In this document: positions 29,232 through 38,086 of the stretch, piece after piece | Position numbering within the stretch: position 1 is the first letter of the stretch | Layout: every line of letters begins with the position of its first letter | From: Alphaproteobacteria bacterium CG1_02_46_17 | GTDB lineage: Bacteria; Pseudomonadota; Alphaproteobacteria; Micavibrionales; Micavibrionaceae | NCBI GenBank assembly: GCA_001871905.1 | Contig: MNUG01000029.1 | Coordinates: forward strand, 32,218 to 96,217 | Reading direction: 5' to 3' | DNA: 64,000 bases | Notes under the pieces: model-generated | What the model was told of the DNA's origin: nothing | Databases searched by the model: none | What the model saw: the letters and a program-made list of their open reading frames with translations, nothing else | Translations under genes and position numbers: made by a program

Positions 29232-29246
29232 CATAGTTATATAAAA
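29232..29246 (+). promoter_or_regulatory. Repeated CATAGTTNTATAAAA motif, copy 1
   Basis: CATAGTTATATAAAA lies 22 bases before the ATG of the first gene of the unknown cluster. A near-identical copy (14 of 15 bases) lies upstream of the second gene at 30502-30516. The TATAAA core could be a -10 element, or the whole 15-mer a regulator site. No matching -35 is clear. Confidence 0.4.
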
Positions 29247-29268
29247 TAAAATAAAAAAGGGTGTAAAA

Positions 29269-30486
29269 ATGGCAAGCTTTTGGGAAGACCTGAAATCATC
29301 TTCATCCTATCGAGCTCTGGTTCGCGCTGCGGATGCTGCCCCTACCCCTGTAAATACAATCAGCCACATGATGGATCAAACCCACGAGACCAAAGTCCTG
29401 AAAGATGGCATAGCCGAAGGAACTGCCGCTACCATCGGATATGCTCTCGGCCTTCCCCAGATGATTCATAGGTTTTATAAAGAACATACCGACGGTAAAA
29501 AATTCGAACAGGCTCCGGAAGATCAAAAATATTCTTCGGAATGGTTCAAAAGACAAATGATGGGCGAGTACGAGGATAATCTCGAAATCCTTGGCAAAAA
29601 GCGTCCCGAATTAAGAGCAGGTACGAATGACGGATATATCCACTTTGGAGGACAGATGGTTCCTCTGGTCGGGTCATTCTTTATCCCCGGGGGTCAGGCT
29701 TTGGGAGCCTCCAAAGTGGCGCAGGTCATAGGTACTGTCGCCCCTAAAGCTGGAGTCATAGGTTTTGCGACAGAGACAGCCATTGAAGGGTACGAAATAA
29801 CAGAAGATTATTTGGGCTTCGGGCAAACAATGCACAACAAAGTTGGTTTTGGTATCACGACAGACGCAGCCACTCAGACCATTGCCGCAACAACTGAAGG
29901 GGCTGAAGCGAAGGCAAAGAAACCCAATGAAGACCGAGGACAGATCAAACTTGCGTCTCACGAGATTTCAGCACCAAAACAATCCACATCAACTGTGCCA
30001 CAAACAGCAAAAATTCTGGGATTGGCTCTCGGGAATGACCTTATCGATTCGGAAAACCCCACCCAGTTCAACAAAGACGGTGTTCACGCACTTCAGGAGC
30101 TTTTGACAGATAAAAAACTATACACGCATACAATTGATGACATCGCAGGCAAATACACCATGCAGGCCGCCGATAAAGCTATCAAGGACGCGATCAAGCC
30201 ATCGAGTCTGACTGAGGATTTGCGGGCCCAATATGAAACCCGCATGAAAGATCTGGCGAAAGACCTGCGGGAACAACCCGCCAACCCATACGGATATGAC
30301 CCCCGGGTCATGGCCTTGCAGACCTGTGGCTACGCCCTAGGCCTATATAATAAGAGCATTGATGGTCTGGTAGGAGATTCAACCACAAAGGCGATCCATC
30401 TCATTGAAAACAAAGAGTTAAGTGAAACAAAACCGATTATGACGACCCGGCAGAACGCGCCTGCCGCGCCTGCACCAGTCGTATAG
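29269..30486 (+). CDS. Unknown protein with two C-terminal peptidoglycan-binding-like repeats
   Basis: A 405-residue protein with no recognised full-length family. The middle (about 126-172) is glycine-rich and hydrophobic ('PLVGSFFIPGGQALGASKV'). The C-terminal third has two stretches resembling PG_binding_1 repeats. One is at about 266-308 ('GVHALQELLTD', 'IDDIAGKYTMQAADKAI'); the other is at about 346-377 ('VMALQTCGYALGLY', 'IDGLVGDSTTKAI'). No signal peptide is visible, so export would need a dedicated route. It heads a five-gene co-directional cluster that also encodes an NlpC/P60-like protein, pointing to the cell wall. Confidence 0.75.
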   Translation: MASFWEDLKSSSSYRALVRAADAAPTPVNTISHMMDQTHETKVLKDGIAEGTAATIGYALGLPQMIHRFYKEHTDGKKFEQAPEDQKYSSEWFKRQMMGEYEDNLEILGKKRPELRAGTNDGYIHFGGQMVPLVGSFFIPGGQALGASKVAQVIGTVAPKAGVIGFATETAIEGYEITEDYLGFGQTMHNKVGFGITTDAATQTIAATTEGAEAKAKKPNEDRGQIKLASHEISAPKQSTSTVPQTAKILGLALGNDLIDSENPTQFNKDGVHALQELLTDKKLYTHTIDDIAGKYTMQAADKAIKDAIKPSSLTEDLRAQYETRMKDLAKDLREQPANPYGYDPRVMALQTCGYALGLYNKSIDGLVGDSTTKAIHLIENKELSETKPIMTTRQNAPAAPAPVV

Positions 30487-30501
30487 GGAATAAAAAGCGG
30501 T

Positions 30502-30516
30502 CATAGTTCTATAAAA
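30502..30516 (+). promoter_or_regulatory. Repeated CATAGTTNTATAAAA motif, copy 2
   Basis: CATAGTTCTATAAAA lies in the gap between the first and second genes of the unknown cluster, 62 bases before the preferred ATG of the second. It matches copy 1 at 29232 in 14 of 15 positions, suggesting shared control of the two genes. Confidence 0.38.
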
Positions 30517-30578
30517 GTTTGCAATATTCAATAGAGCTATGATAAAATGCAATTAACATATTAAAAATGGAGTGTGTG

Positions 30579-31418
30579 ATGGGGTTATTCAAAAGAGTTA
30601 AAGCAGGTTATGAAGCCTTCAAAGACGCCGAGCGTATAGCGCACCAGCCAGCCGTTGATGCTGCTGTTGAGGCCGCAAAGAAAAAGCCCATTACAGACGC
30701 AAATGCAGTTGCAGATTATCTGGAAAGCGTAAAAAAAGGTGAGCGCGGAGCAGAAACTACTGCAGGAGCTGCTGGCCACGGAGCCGGTAAGCCACCAACC
30801 TCGGCTCCTCCTGTCACCGCACCAATGACCCCCGGATTTGGTGGTGCTGTGGGTGGAATAATGGGGTTCGCAAATCACCTGCCCAGCTGGATCAAGAAGC
30901 CCCTTGTAGCCACAGCTTTAGGGTATGGTCTTCTTGTTGACAATCCATTCACTCCGGGAACGGAAGGGATGGCCGTTCAGGCAGGTAAGCAATTGTACGG
31001 GGTCGTGGAAGGCAAGCCACAGGCTGAGATTAAACAACAAATCAGTCAGGCCAAGCAAAGTGAGCAATTGGTTAGTGCCCAACAAGGTTCGGTTGCCGTT
31101 GCACAAAAAGCAGGACGTGCATTTCTGACTGGAGAAACACCAGAAGTCAGCATAGATCAAGCAGCAACGAAATTTGGCTCATTGATTAAGTCCCAAATTT
31201 CTACCACAACGGACAGCATCACAACCTACGAGAGCAGATTCAAAAGTATTCTGCAGGAACAAATTGACCAGAATAAAGACTCTATGCTACAGCCAGCTGA
31301 AGGAAAAGGCTTGGCATCATCCCAGAGCTTTATTGGTCTGATTAACGACCTACCAATGGATGATAAGCAAAAAGCGTACGTGGCAAGCCAAACTCTTGCT
31401 ATGAGCGGGTACAAATAA
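30579..31418 (+). CDS. Unknown protein of the 29-35 kb cluster
   Basis: About 279 residues, family not recognised. A basic amphipathic N-terminus ('GLFKRVKAGYEAFKDAERI') is followed by a Gly/Ala/Pro-rich linker. A hydrophobic Gly-rich stretch comes next ('GFGGAVGGIMGFANHL', 'KPLVATALGYGLLV'), then a Gln/Ser-rich helical C-terminal half. The ORF track starts at 30567, but GGAG directly before the ATG at 30579 makes that codon the better start. The hydrophobic middle could insert in a membrane. The same GGAGTGTGTG sequence precedes the ATG of the fourth gene of the cluster. Confidence 0.7.
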   Translation: MGLFKRVKAGYEAFKDAERIAHQPAVDAAVEAAKKKPITDANAVADYLESVKKGERGAETTAGAAGHGAGKPPTSAPPVTAPMTPGFGGAVGGIMGFANHLPSWIKKPLVATALGYGLLVDNPFTPGTEGMAVQAGKQLYGVVEGKPQAEIKQQISQAKQSEQLVSAQQGSVAVAQKAGRAFLTGETPEVSIDQAATKFGSLIKSQISTTTDSITTYESRFKSILQEQIDQNKDSMLQPAEGKGLASSQSFIGLINDLPMDDKQKAYVASQTLAMSGYK

Positions 31419-31467
31419 GATATTTAGAAATCAAGTGTTAAGACATAAGAATTAAGAGAGGGCAAAA

Positions 31468-32310
31468 ATGGCTAACGATCAAACAACACCGGCAGGTTCC
31501 GCAGCAGTTCAGGATCCAAACGGAATCGCCTTACAAGGTCTAATCCGCGGAATAAGTGAGCTCGACCCGAACTCACGGGATATTTCCGTCGAGATGATGC
31601 GTCTGTTTGAAGGATATTACAAACAGACTGGTAATATGCAACTTGCAGATAACGTGAACAAAGTTCTCAAGCTCGCGCAAGAAGGGAAATATGACCTTCG
31701 CAAAACTTTTGGTCAATCCGCTCAGGAGATCTGGAAGCTTGCAAGAACAACCGAGCAAGACCTTCAGAAAAAAGATCACAGTCAATACCAAGATCTCTAC
31801 TACAGCACTCAACAACAAAGAATATCCGCAGAACTTGATGTTCAAACAATGATTATCAAAGGGGCAGCTAGCGGATACAAACTACTCGCTATGATAGGCT
31901 CAATTGTGTCCGCGATCCCTGGGTTGGAAGAGATTGGCAAGAATTTGGTCGATACCTCCATTCAAGCTTCCAAGGATCTGAAAGTGGATAAAATTGAAGA
32001 AGACGCCGTTCGTCAATCAGATCGTAACAATGCCAGAACACCAAAAATTGGTGAAGTCTCTGGTGCAGATGCTGCCAAGAAAGCAGAGGATCTGATCAGG
32101 AAAGTCATGGATGATGCAAAGATCGTCGGCGAATCGAGAACCTCACAGCGCGCAAGCGGAGGAACAAACCCAGATAAGGCAAGCACATTCAGTGCAAACG
32201 GCGCAGCCGCAACAGCCCCATCTGAAACAACACCTTCGGCTGCCACAGAAAAACCTGCAATATGCAACACGACCTTTGGTAGTAAAATGCCAGAATGTCA
32301 GCCAAGTTAA
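31468..32310 (+). CDS. Unknown protein of the 29-35 kb cluster
   Basis: A 280-residue protein of unknown family. It is mostly helical, with charged N-terminal two-thirds, a short hydrophobic segment around 130-155 ('YKLLAMIGSIVSAIPGL'), and a low-complexity Ala/Ser/Thr tail. The C-terminus holds two cysteines ('AICNTTFGSKMPECQPS') that could pair or bind metal. GAGAGGG precedes the ATG. It ends 18 bases before a strong terminator, so it is the last gene of the first half of the cluster. Confidence 0.7.
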   Translation: MANDQTTPAGSAAVQDPNGIALQGLIRGISELDPNSRDISVEMMRLFEGYYKQTGNMQLADNVNKVLKLAQEGKYDLRKTFGQSAQEIWKLARTTEQDLQKKDHSQYQDLYYSTQQQRISAELDVQTMIIKGAASGYKLLAMIGSIVSAIPGLEEIGKNLVDTSIQASKDLKVDKIEEDAVRQSDRNNARTPKIGEVSGADAAKKAEDLIRKVMDDAKIVGESRTSQRASGGTNPDKASTFSANGAAATAPSETTPSAATEKPAICNTTFGSKMPECQPS

Positions 32311-32327
32311 GCGACTAATAACAATCC

Positions 32328-32358
32328 AACCCCCGCTTTGGCGGGGGTTTTTCTTTTG
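32328..32358 (+). terminator. Intrinsic terminator inside the unknown cluster
   Basis: A perfect 9-bp GC-rich stem (AACCCCCGC / GCGGGGGTT) with loop TTTG, followed by TTTTCTTTT. It splits the five-gene cluster into a first unit of three genes and a second unit of two genes, so a promoter should lie within 32359-32517. Confidence 0.88.
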
Positions 32359-32517
32359 CCGCATCATTCCTGAAAAGTTTGCAAATTATGTCACGAATGT
32401 GGCATACTCTTTTCACGCGATGACATACGAAAAATTAACCGGCAATAAAAACAAACAGACCGGAATAGATGTTATCCAAACGGCAAGTGTGAAATAGAGA
32501 ATAAAGGAGTGTGTGCG

Positions 32518-34272
32518 ATGTCTCATCCCACAAAAAGTGTATACAACTCATTGCGAGATGAGGATGAGAAGTCTTTGGTGCCTGCGCCATTGGACGAAAA
32601 AGCAGAAATTGAAAATCTGCAAAAACGGCGCGTATTGTTTCTGAATGAACTCAGAGATATGCAGCAGCCAACACAAGAGCAGATCGACTTTTCTCTGTCG
32701 ATGTATAGGAATATCCTTAATCTCGAAGCATCTCGTCTGGCCGAGCTTCGCGAGCAAATCACGAAAAAGGTGATAGATATCGAGAAAAACCAGACCGCCA
32801 TAGAAGATCTATTGCAAAATCTGGATAACGAGCAGGATCGCCAGATCATGCAAGACGCCCTTGCCCACAATCAGGCCTTGATCGAAGATGAAAATAAAAA
32901 GATCAAAACCACATCTCGCTTGAACCGCCTGATCGACCAGCAGATTTCCCGCGCCACCACAGAGGCCACCAAAAAAATTGAAGCGGCAGCATCGGCTCCC
33001 CCAACAGCTGCTCTCTCAGAACAACAGGAAAAAGCTCCTGAAAATCACGAATTGAAACAGTTGCAAGACAAGCTGTTAAAAGAAGCTTTGCAAGCGCAAA
33101 AACTTACCTCGGCTACGGTACAACAAATCTGGCAGAACAGCGATCCGCACCTTCTGGATAACCGCCTGTCTGTTCCGATCTCAAACGCAGCAAGAGAAAT
33201 TAACGCACGTCTGGCCCAAGGGTTAAAGGATGAGACAACTTTACTGTTGATCGACCATCGCCGTTTGTTGATGAAATTTCAAAGTGAAGTCATGGCGAAG
33301 TTCGATTGCTCCATCGAAGACCATGCCGATGCGGAAGAAGAACCCGACGATCTCGCCGCCATAGTGAATTACAACCCGTTTAACTCGCAAGAACTGGAAC
33401 AACGTGCGTTATATGCATGGGAAACTGCGCGCAAGTCAGAACCTGAATTTTTGAATAACTTCCTGATCCATTCCATCCTTGATGATCGGGACGAAGCCCT
33501 TGCATACCGCAGGCAAGCACAAAGAACAGGAGCCGACACAAGGCCCGTTGATGCCTTCCTTAAGAAAACCGGACAAGCCACGCAACTTGCCCACCAGCGA
33601 ATCGTTGACGCAGGCCTAACCCCCAGAAGCAGATCCGTGATTGACGACATGTTTGAGGAGAAAACACTAGATGATTCTTCAGAAGAAATTTCGATGCCCC
33701 AGAAAACCATCGTTGAAAAAGTTGGGATTTTCTTTTCCGGACTGAAAAAGCAATTCAGTGAAGCCGCAAAAAATACTATGGCCGCCCTGACACCGAGAGT
33801 TCCATCAGGATTCGCCACCGGCGCTGTCGCAAGCATGGCCAGCGTAGCCGCAATCAGTTTGTCGATGATGTTCAATACCGGAGCCAGCCAGACAGAATCT
33901 CCTGTTCAAAAAATCGATGCCCCGACGACAACCTCTTCAATCGCAAAAAACGCCGCAGCACCCAAAATGCACGGGGACTATACGCTTGAAGAAGCACAAA
34001 ATATTCTGAAAGCATCAGTCGTACAACCGGAGAGCAAAGCATCCCGCCAGATTGCACCCAAACAGCAAGCTGACACGTCCCAACCAGTCAGTGTGAGCTT
34101 TAAGGCCAAAACCAATCCGGAACAAAAACCCATAGTTTCTGTCTCTACAGAGCAAACAAGGTTCAGTTCCCAGACATACGAAGCGGCATGCAATGAAGTT
34201 CACGCCAACAATTCGGCTGCGGCAAAAACCTGTTATAAAATCGCGATGGATACACCAAGGGAATTTCTGTAG
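32518..34272 (+). CDS. Unknown coiled-coil protein with one central membrane segment
   Basis: A 584-residue protein with no recognised family. The first ~160 residues are strongly charged and coiled-coil-like. A helical region follows to about 400, then one hydrophobic segment at about 430-453 ('GFATGAVASMASVAAISLSMM'). A Ser/Thr/Ala/Gln-rich tail ends with two cysteines ('YEAACNEVHA', 'AAKTCYKIAM'). This layout suggests a large cytoplasmic part and a periplasmic tail whose cysteines may form a disulfide. The ORF track uses a GTG at 32509; AAAGGAG and the ATG at 32518 are better. It is followed 45 bases later by the NlpC/P60-like gene. Confidence 0.75.
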   Translation: MSHPTKSVYNSLRDEDEKSLVPAPLDEKAEIENLQKRRVLFLNELRDMQQPTQEQIDFSLSMYRNILNLEASRLAELREQITKKVIDIEKNQTAIEDLLQNLDNEQDRQIMQDALAHNQALIEDENKKIKTTSRLNRLIDQQISRATTEATKKIEAAASAPPTAALSEQQEKAPENHELKQLQDKLLKEALQAQKLTSATVQQIWQNSDPHLLDNRLSVPISNAAREINARLAQGLKDETTLLLIDHRRLLMKFQSEVMAKFDCSIEDHADAEEEPDDLAAIVNYNPFNSQELEQRALYAWETARKSEPEFLNNFLIHSILDDRDEALAYRRQAQRTGADTRPVDAFLKKTGQATQLAHQRIVDAGLTPRSRSVIDDMFEEKTLDDSSEEISMPQKTIVEKVGIFFSGLKKQFSEAAKNTMAALTPRVPSGFATGAVASMASVAAISLSMMFNTGASQTESPVQKIDAPTTTSSIAKNAAAPKMHGDYTLEEAQNILKASVVQPESKASRQIAPKQQADTSQPVSVSFKAKTNPEQKPIVSVSTEQTRFSSQTYEAACNEVHANNSAAAKTCYKIAMDTPREFL

Positions 34273-34317
34273 ATAAAAATACAGACAAGAACAATCCGGC
34301 ATTTTCAAAGGTGAGTC

Positions 34318-35388
34318 ATGAGTGAAAATGACAAAAGAACAGCAGAAACACACCTCTCTGCTAAGGCTGCAAGATTAGGATCATACAAAAATCTGTCAGA
34401 GAGAATTCTCCTGCTGGACGACCGTCAGCTTATGCTGAAACGTCTTCTGGCCATGAATAATCTCTTGAAAAAGGACGGCGGGAAATCTCGGGACTTTCTG
34501 GAATTCAGACTCGAGATTGCAAGGAAATATCTCGATGTAAAGAAGAGTCTCCAACACTCCCCCTCTGTCACCCCAACACCTCAAAGAAATTTTTTTAGCC
34601 CAAAGAAACTGGCTCTTGCAAGTGCGATATTGACCTCAAGCTTTATCATGGCAACACTGGCCCCTACTTTATTGCCGGAAAAAACCTCCCCCTCCTCTAC
34701 AAACCAGAATGTCATTCCACTAACAAAACTCACAAGAGTTATTCTGCCAGACCAAAGTGTCAAAACAGTTGATCTGACCAAAGATCAAAAAATGCCGGAT
34801 GAAAAAACAATCAGAGAAACATTCAATAGATCCATTCACCGTCTGCTGACGAAGACCGATGGCATGGGATATGGATTAAAAGCAGATGGCCGGAACGGTA
34901 GAATTAATTGCAGCCATTTTGTTGCCAAAGGGTTGCAATACGCAAAAAAAGATTTAGACCACCATCTTGAAGTCAATCTGGATTTGGGAGGAATGTCCAC
35001 AACATCGTCGGGCATTTTCTGGACTTTTGCAAAATCCGGAAAATATCTGAAAGGTCAGGAGATCAACCCCAACACCATCAAGTCCGGAATGGTTCTGACC
35101 GTTGATTCCGGCCCAAAATGGTATGATAAAGGCCGCCCCTTGGGTATTGACCATATTCTGATTACCTACCGCGATCAAAAAACCAATATTCTGATGGTTG
35201 CCCAAAGCGAAACCGGTCGCGGCCCACACGCCACACCTTTGGATGACTGGCTGAAAATCGCCCGAAAACGTAACTACAAATTATTTGCGACGGATCCCTT
35301 GGCCAAAATCGCAGAAATCCAGCCCGTTCCAGACCATGTTGTCGAGAGCTATCGCTTCCCGTTCCTACATAAATCCCCAAACCGGTAG
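34318..35388 (+). CDS. Membrane-anchored NlpC/P60-like (papain-fold) protein
   Basis: A 356-residue protein. A charged helical N-terminus (1-90) precedes one membrane segment (about 98-119). The C-terminal domain has features of an NlpC/P60 cysteine peptidase: 'INCSHFVAKGLQYA' with Cys198 as nucleophile candidate, 'SGMVLTVDSG', 'GIDHILITY' with His279, and 'MVAQSETGRG'. Such domains usually cut peptide bonds in peptidoglycan or act as amidases. Topology would place it in the periplasm. The motif is 'CSH' rather than the common 'CSG', so the match is to the fold, not to a named subfamily. It shares its cytoplasm-membrane-periplasm plan with the preceding gene. Confidence 0.7.
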   Translation: MSENDKRTAETHLSAKAARLGSYKNLSERILLLDDRQLMLKRLLAMNNLLKKDGGKSRDFLEFRLEIARKYLDVKKSLQHSPSVTPTPQRNFFSPKKLALASAILTSSFIMATLAPTLLPEKTSPSSTNQNVIPLTKLTRVILPDQSVKTVDLTKDQKMPDEKTIRETFNRSIHRLLTKTDGMGYGLKADGRNGRINCSHFVAKGLQYAKKDLDHHLEVNLDLGGMSTTSSGIFWTFAKSGKYLKGQEINPNTIKSGMVLTVDSGPKWYDKGRPLGIDHILITYRDQKTNILMVAQSETGRGPHATPLDDWLKIARKRNYKLFATDPLAKIAEIQPVPDHVVESYRFPFLHKSPNR

Positions 35389-35417
35389 GCCAAAAATCCT
35401 ATTGAAAAATAGCCCAA

Positions 35418-35438
35418 AACCCCCTATTGAAGGGGGTT
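35418..35438 (+). promoter_or_regulatory. Hairpin overlapping the lepA ribosome-binding site
   Basis: AACCCCCT and AGGGGGTT form a perfect 8-bp stem with loop ATTGA, ending directly before the ATG at 35439. The only purine-rich Shine-Dalgarno-like sequence (AGGGGG) is inside the stem. It could limit lepA translation, or serve as a weak terminator of the preceding gene; on the plus strand no T-run follows. Confidence 0.45.
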
Positions 35439-37262
35439 ATGAGCTCAGACCCGAAAAAACCATTAGAAAAAATCCGTAACTTTGCGATCATCGCCCATAT
35501 TGACCATGGAAAATCAACCTTGGCAGATCGGCTGATCCAGTCCTGTGGTGGGTTGACCCTACGCGAGATGAAAGAACAAGTGCTCGATAATATGGAGATC
35601 GAGCGCGAACGCGGCATCACCATCAAAGCCCAGACCGTTCGCCTGATGTACACCGCCAATGACGGTGAAACCTATCAATATAATCTGATGGATACGCCCG
35701 GCCATGTGGACTTTACTTATGAAGTGTCACGGTCTTTGGCTTCTTGTGAAGGATCGTTGCTGGTCGTTGACGCCACGCAAGGGGTCGAAGCCCAAACACT
35801 GGCCAATGTCTATCAGGCCATTGAAAACAATCACGAGATCATTCCGGTCATCAACAAGATTGATTTGCCAGCCGCCGATGTTGAGCGCGTGCGCGAACAA
35901 ATCGAAGACGTCATCGGCATTGATGCATCAGACGCCATATGCGTTTCAGGAAAATCCGGCATCAATATTGACCTGCTTCTGGAAGCCATTCACCAGCGCT
36001 TGCCAGCCCCGAAAGGCAATCCAGACACCCCAACCAAGGCTTTATTGGTGGATTCATGGTATGACTCCTATCTGGGCGTGGTCATTCTGGTGCGGGTCAT
36101 TGACGGATACCTGAGAAAAGGCATGAAAGTCCGCTTTATGGGGACTGGCGCCACCCGCGAGATTGAGCGCGTGGGCATTTTTACCCCCAAACATATTGTG
36201 ATCGATGAGCTCGGCCCGGGCGAGATGGGATTTATTACCGCCGCCATCAAGGAAATTTCGGAAACAAAAGTCGGCGATACCATCACCGAAGAACGGCACG
36301 CCGATAAAGTTAAGCCCCTCGCAGGTTTTAAACCATCTATCCCGATGGTATTTTGTTCGTTGTTCCCGATTGACAGTTCCGAATTTGAAAAACTGCGCGA
36401 CTGTCTGGGCAAACTTGCACTCAATGACGCATCGCTCCATTACGAACAGGAAAGTTCCCAAGCCCTCGGAATGGGGTTCCGCTGTGGCTTTCTAGGCCTT
36501 CTTCATATGGAGATTATTCAAGAACGCCTTGACCGCGAATTTGATCTCGACCTGATCCCCACCGCGCCAAGCGTGGTCTATAAGCTTGATCTCACCGACG
36601 GCTCCAAAATGGAGATCTATAACCCTGTTGATATGCCGGAAGTCCAACGGATCAAAGAAATATATGAGCCATGGATCAAAGCCACCATTCTGACCCCTGA
36701 TGAATATCTGGGCGGGCTTTTGAAACTATGCGAAGAACGTCGAGGCAAGCAGGTCAATCTGTCCTATGTTGGCTCGCGCGCGATGCTCGAATATCACCTG
36801 CCACTCAACGAAATTGTTTTCGACTTTTATGACCGCCTGAAATCCATCTCGCGCGGCTATGCCAGCTTTGATTACCATCTGGAAGATTTCCGGGAAGGTG
36901 ATCTGGTCAAAATGGAAGTCATGGTAAATCAGGAACCCGTTGACGCCCTGTCGATGATTGTCCACCGGTCCCAAGCCGAACGGCGTGGTCGTCAAATTTG
37001 CGAACGCTTAAAAGAACTGATCCCGCGCCAGCTCTTCAAAATTGCCATTCAGGCCACCATTGGAGCGAAAATTATCGCCCGCGAAGATGTTTCGGCCATG
37101 CGCAAGGACGTCACCGCAAAATGTTATGGCGGCGACATCTCCCGTAAACGCAAACTCCTCGACAAACAAAAAGAGGGCAAAAAGAAAATGCGCCAGTTCG
37201 GGAACGTCGAAATTCCTCAATCTGCCTTTATCTCCGCCCTCAAAATGGGTGACGAGAAATAG
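35439..37262 (+). CDS. lepA: Elongation factor 4 (LepA), ribosome-associated GTPase
   Basis: LepA/EF4 binds ribosomes and affects initiation or back-translocation. The protein of about 607 residues has all G motifs: '[10 protein letters not shown]' (G1), '[10 protein letters not shown]' (G2), 'DTPGHVDF' (G3) and 'INKIDLP' (G4). The LepA-specific C-terminal domain ends '[14 protein letters not shown]'. The ORF track starts at a TTG (35427) lying in the loop of a hairpin; ATG 35439 gives a normal length. In many bacteria lepA is followed by lepB, but here two small membrane-protein genes follow instead. Confidence 0.95.
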   Translation: MSSDPKKPLEKIRNFAIIAHIDHGKSTLADRLIQSCGGLTLREMKEQVLDNMEIERERGITIKAQTVRLMYTANDGETYQYNLMDTPGHVDFTYEVSRSLASCEGSLLVVDATQGVEAQTLANVYQAIENNHEIIPVINKIDLPAADVERVREQIEDVIGIDASDAICVSGKSGINIDLLLEAIHQRLPAPKGNPDTPTKALLVDSWYDSYLGVVILVRVIDGYLRKGMKVRFMGTGATREIERVGIFTPKHIVIDELGPGEMGFITAAIKEISETKVGDTITEERHADKVKPLAGFKPSIPMVFCSLFPIDSSEFEKLRDCLGKLALNDASLHYEQESSQALGMGFRCGFLGLLHMEIIQERLDREFDLDLIPTAPSVVYKLDLTDGSKMEIYNPVDMPEVQRIKEIYEPWIKATILTPDEYLGGLLKLCEERRGKQVNLSYVGSRAMLEYHLPLNEIVFDFYDRLKSISRGYASFDYHLEDFREGDLVKMEVMVNQEPVDALSMIVHRSQAERRGRQICERLKELIPRQLFKIAIQATIGAKIIAREDVSAMRKDVTAKCYGGDISRKRKLLDKQKEGKKKMRQFGNVEIPQSAFISALKMGDEK

Positions 37263-37297
37263 CTGGATTTATCGACCAAAGGAACTAATCTATCAAC

Positions 37298-37681
37298 ATG
37301 CTTATTTTCTTCGGACGCTGGCTCAAAGGCCTGATAGTAGGCTGGTTGATGGCCTTGATTTTCTTTCTGATTAAGCGCGCAATGAAACGTGCCTTCGGGA
37401 ATGTTGCCGACTTCGACCAACAGGCCCAACAAGCGCGGCAGGCGCATCGTCCTCCACATTCCGCAGACATCATCGAAACACTTTGGGACGGCATGACCAC
37501 ATCCCAATTGATTGCCAGCTATGGCCAGCCGGATCAAAAATACCGTGATGGACAAGCCAGAGAAATCTGGACCTACATGCGCATGACAGGCCGAACAGAC
37601 CCCACCGAAATCACCATAGAAAACGGCAGCGTTACCAAATGGCAAGCTGCCGCCTTCAAAGAAATTACGAATAAGAACTAA
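37298..37681 (+). CDS. Small membrane-anchored protein with BamE/SmpA-like segment
   Basis: A 127-residue protein with one N-terminal membrane segment ('LIVGWLMALIFFLI'), a Gln/Ala-rich linker and a C-terminal domain. That domain contains 'LWDGMTTSQLIASYGQPDQK' and 'EIWTYMR', resembling the SmpA/OmlA (BamE) repeat pattern of a 'G-M-t-...-G-x-P' turn. There is no lipobox, so it is not a BamE lipoprotein as such. It lies 35 bases after lepA and converges with the DUF2892 gene. The function is unknown. Confidence 0.65.
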   Translation: MLIFFGRWLKGLIVGWLMALIFFLIKRAMKRAFGNVADFDQQAQQARQAHRPPHSADIIETLWDGMTTSQLIASYGQPDQKYRDGQAREIWTYMRMTGRTDPTEITIENGSVTKWQAAAFKEITNKN

Positions 37682-37684
37682 AGC

Positions 37685-37939
37685 CTATTCCTTGGTGTCT
37701 TCTTTCGAGGAACATGACCCACCACCGCAGCAAACTTTGCCTTCTTCACCTGCGCACACAGTTGAAATATTCAACGGGCAATAAAGTGGACACCACCCCA
37801 AAGAAGCCGTTGCCAAAGGCACAAGACCAATCAGCCCAAGCCAACGCATGTCGCCTTCCAGAACAAACAACAGCGACAACAGTGCCAATCCCGCAATCAC
37901 ACGGACAATACGGTCGATTTTTCCAATATTCTGTTTCAT
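37685..37939 (-). CDS. DUF2892 (YgaP-type) membrane protein with Cys-rich tail
   Basis: An 84-residue protein matching the DUF2892 pattern: 'IGKIDRIVRVIAGLALL', a second hydrophobic segment and 'LGWCPLYCPLNIST'. In some proteins this two-helix module is fused to a rhodanese domain; here it stands alone. The tail 'CAGEEGKVCCGGGSCSS' adds four cysteines, together with three earlier ones, which may bind metal or sulfur. It ends 3 bases from the stop of the convergent gene. Confidence 0.8.
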   Translation of the reverse strand: MKQNIGKIDRIVRVIAGLALLSLLFVLEGDMRWLGLIGLVPLATASLGWCPLYCPLNISTVCAGEEGKVCCGGGSCSSKEDTKE

Positions 37940-38009
37940 TTAATAAAGCTCCCAAATAAAAAAACGTAAAAAACGGATAACATTCCTATACCCATCAATA
38001 TGGCACAAA

Positions 38010-38043
38010 ACAAAACTTTATCCAGAGCAAGATTGATCTGGAT
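38010..38043 (-). terminator. Possible terminator downstream of the flp gene
   Basis: ATCCAGA and TCTGGAT form a 7-bp stem with a 10-base loop. On the minus strand it is followed by AAAGTTTTGTTTTG. The T-run is interrupted, so this is a weak candidate for the end of the flp transcript. Confidence 0.35.
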
Positions 38044-38086
38044 AGCCATAAATAAAATAAAGTTGTTCAGGTTCTGCTAATATACC

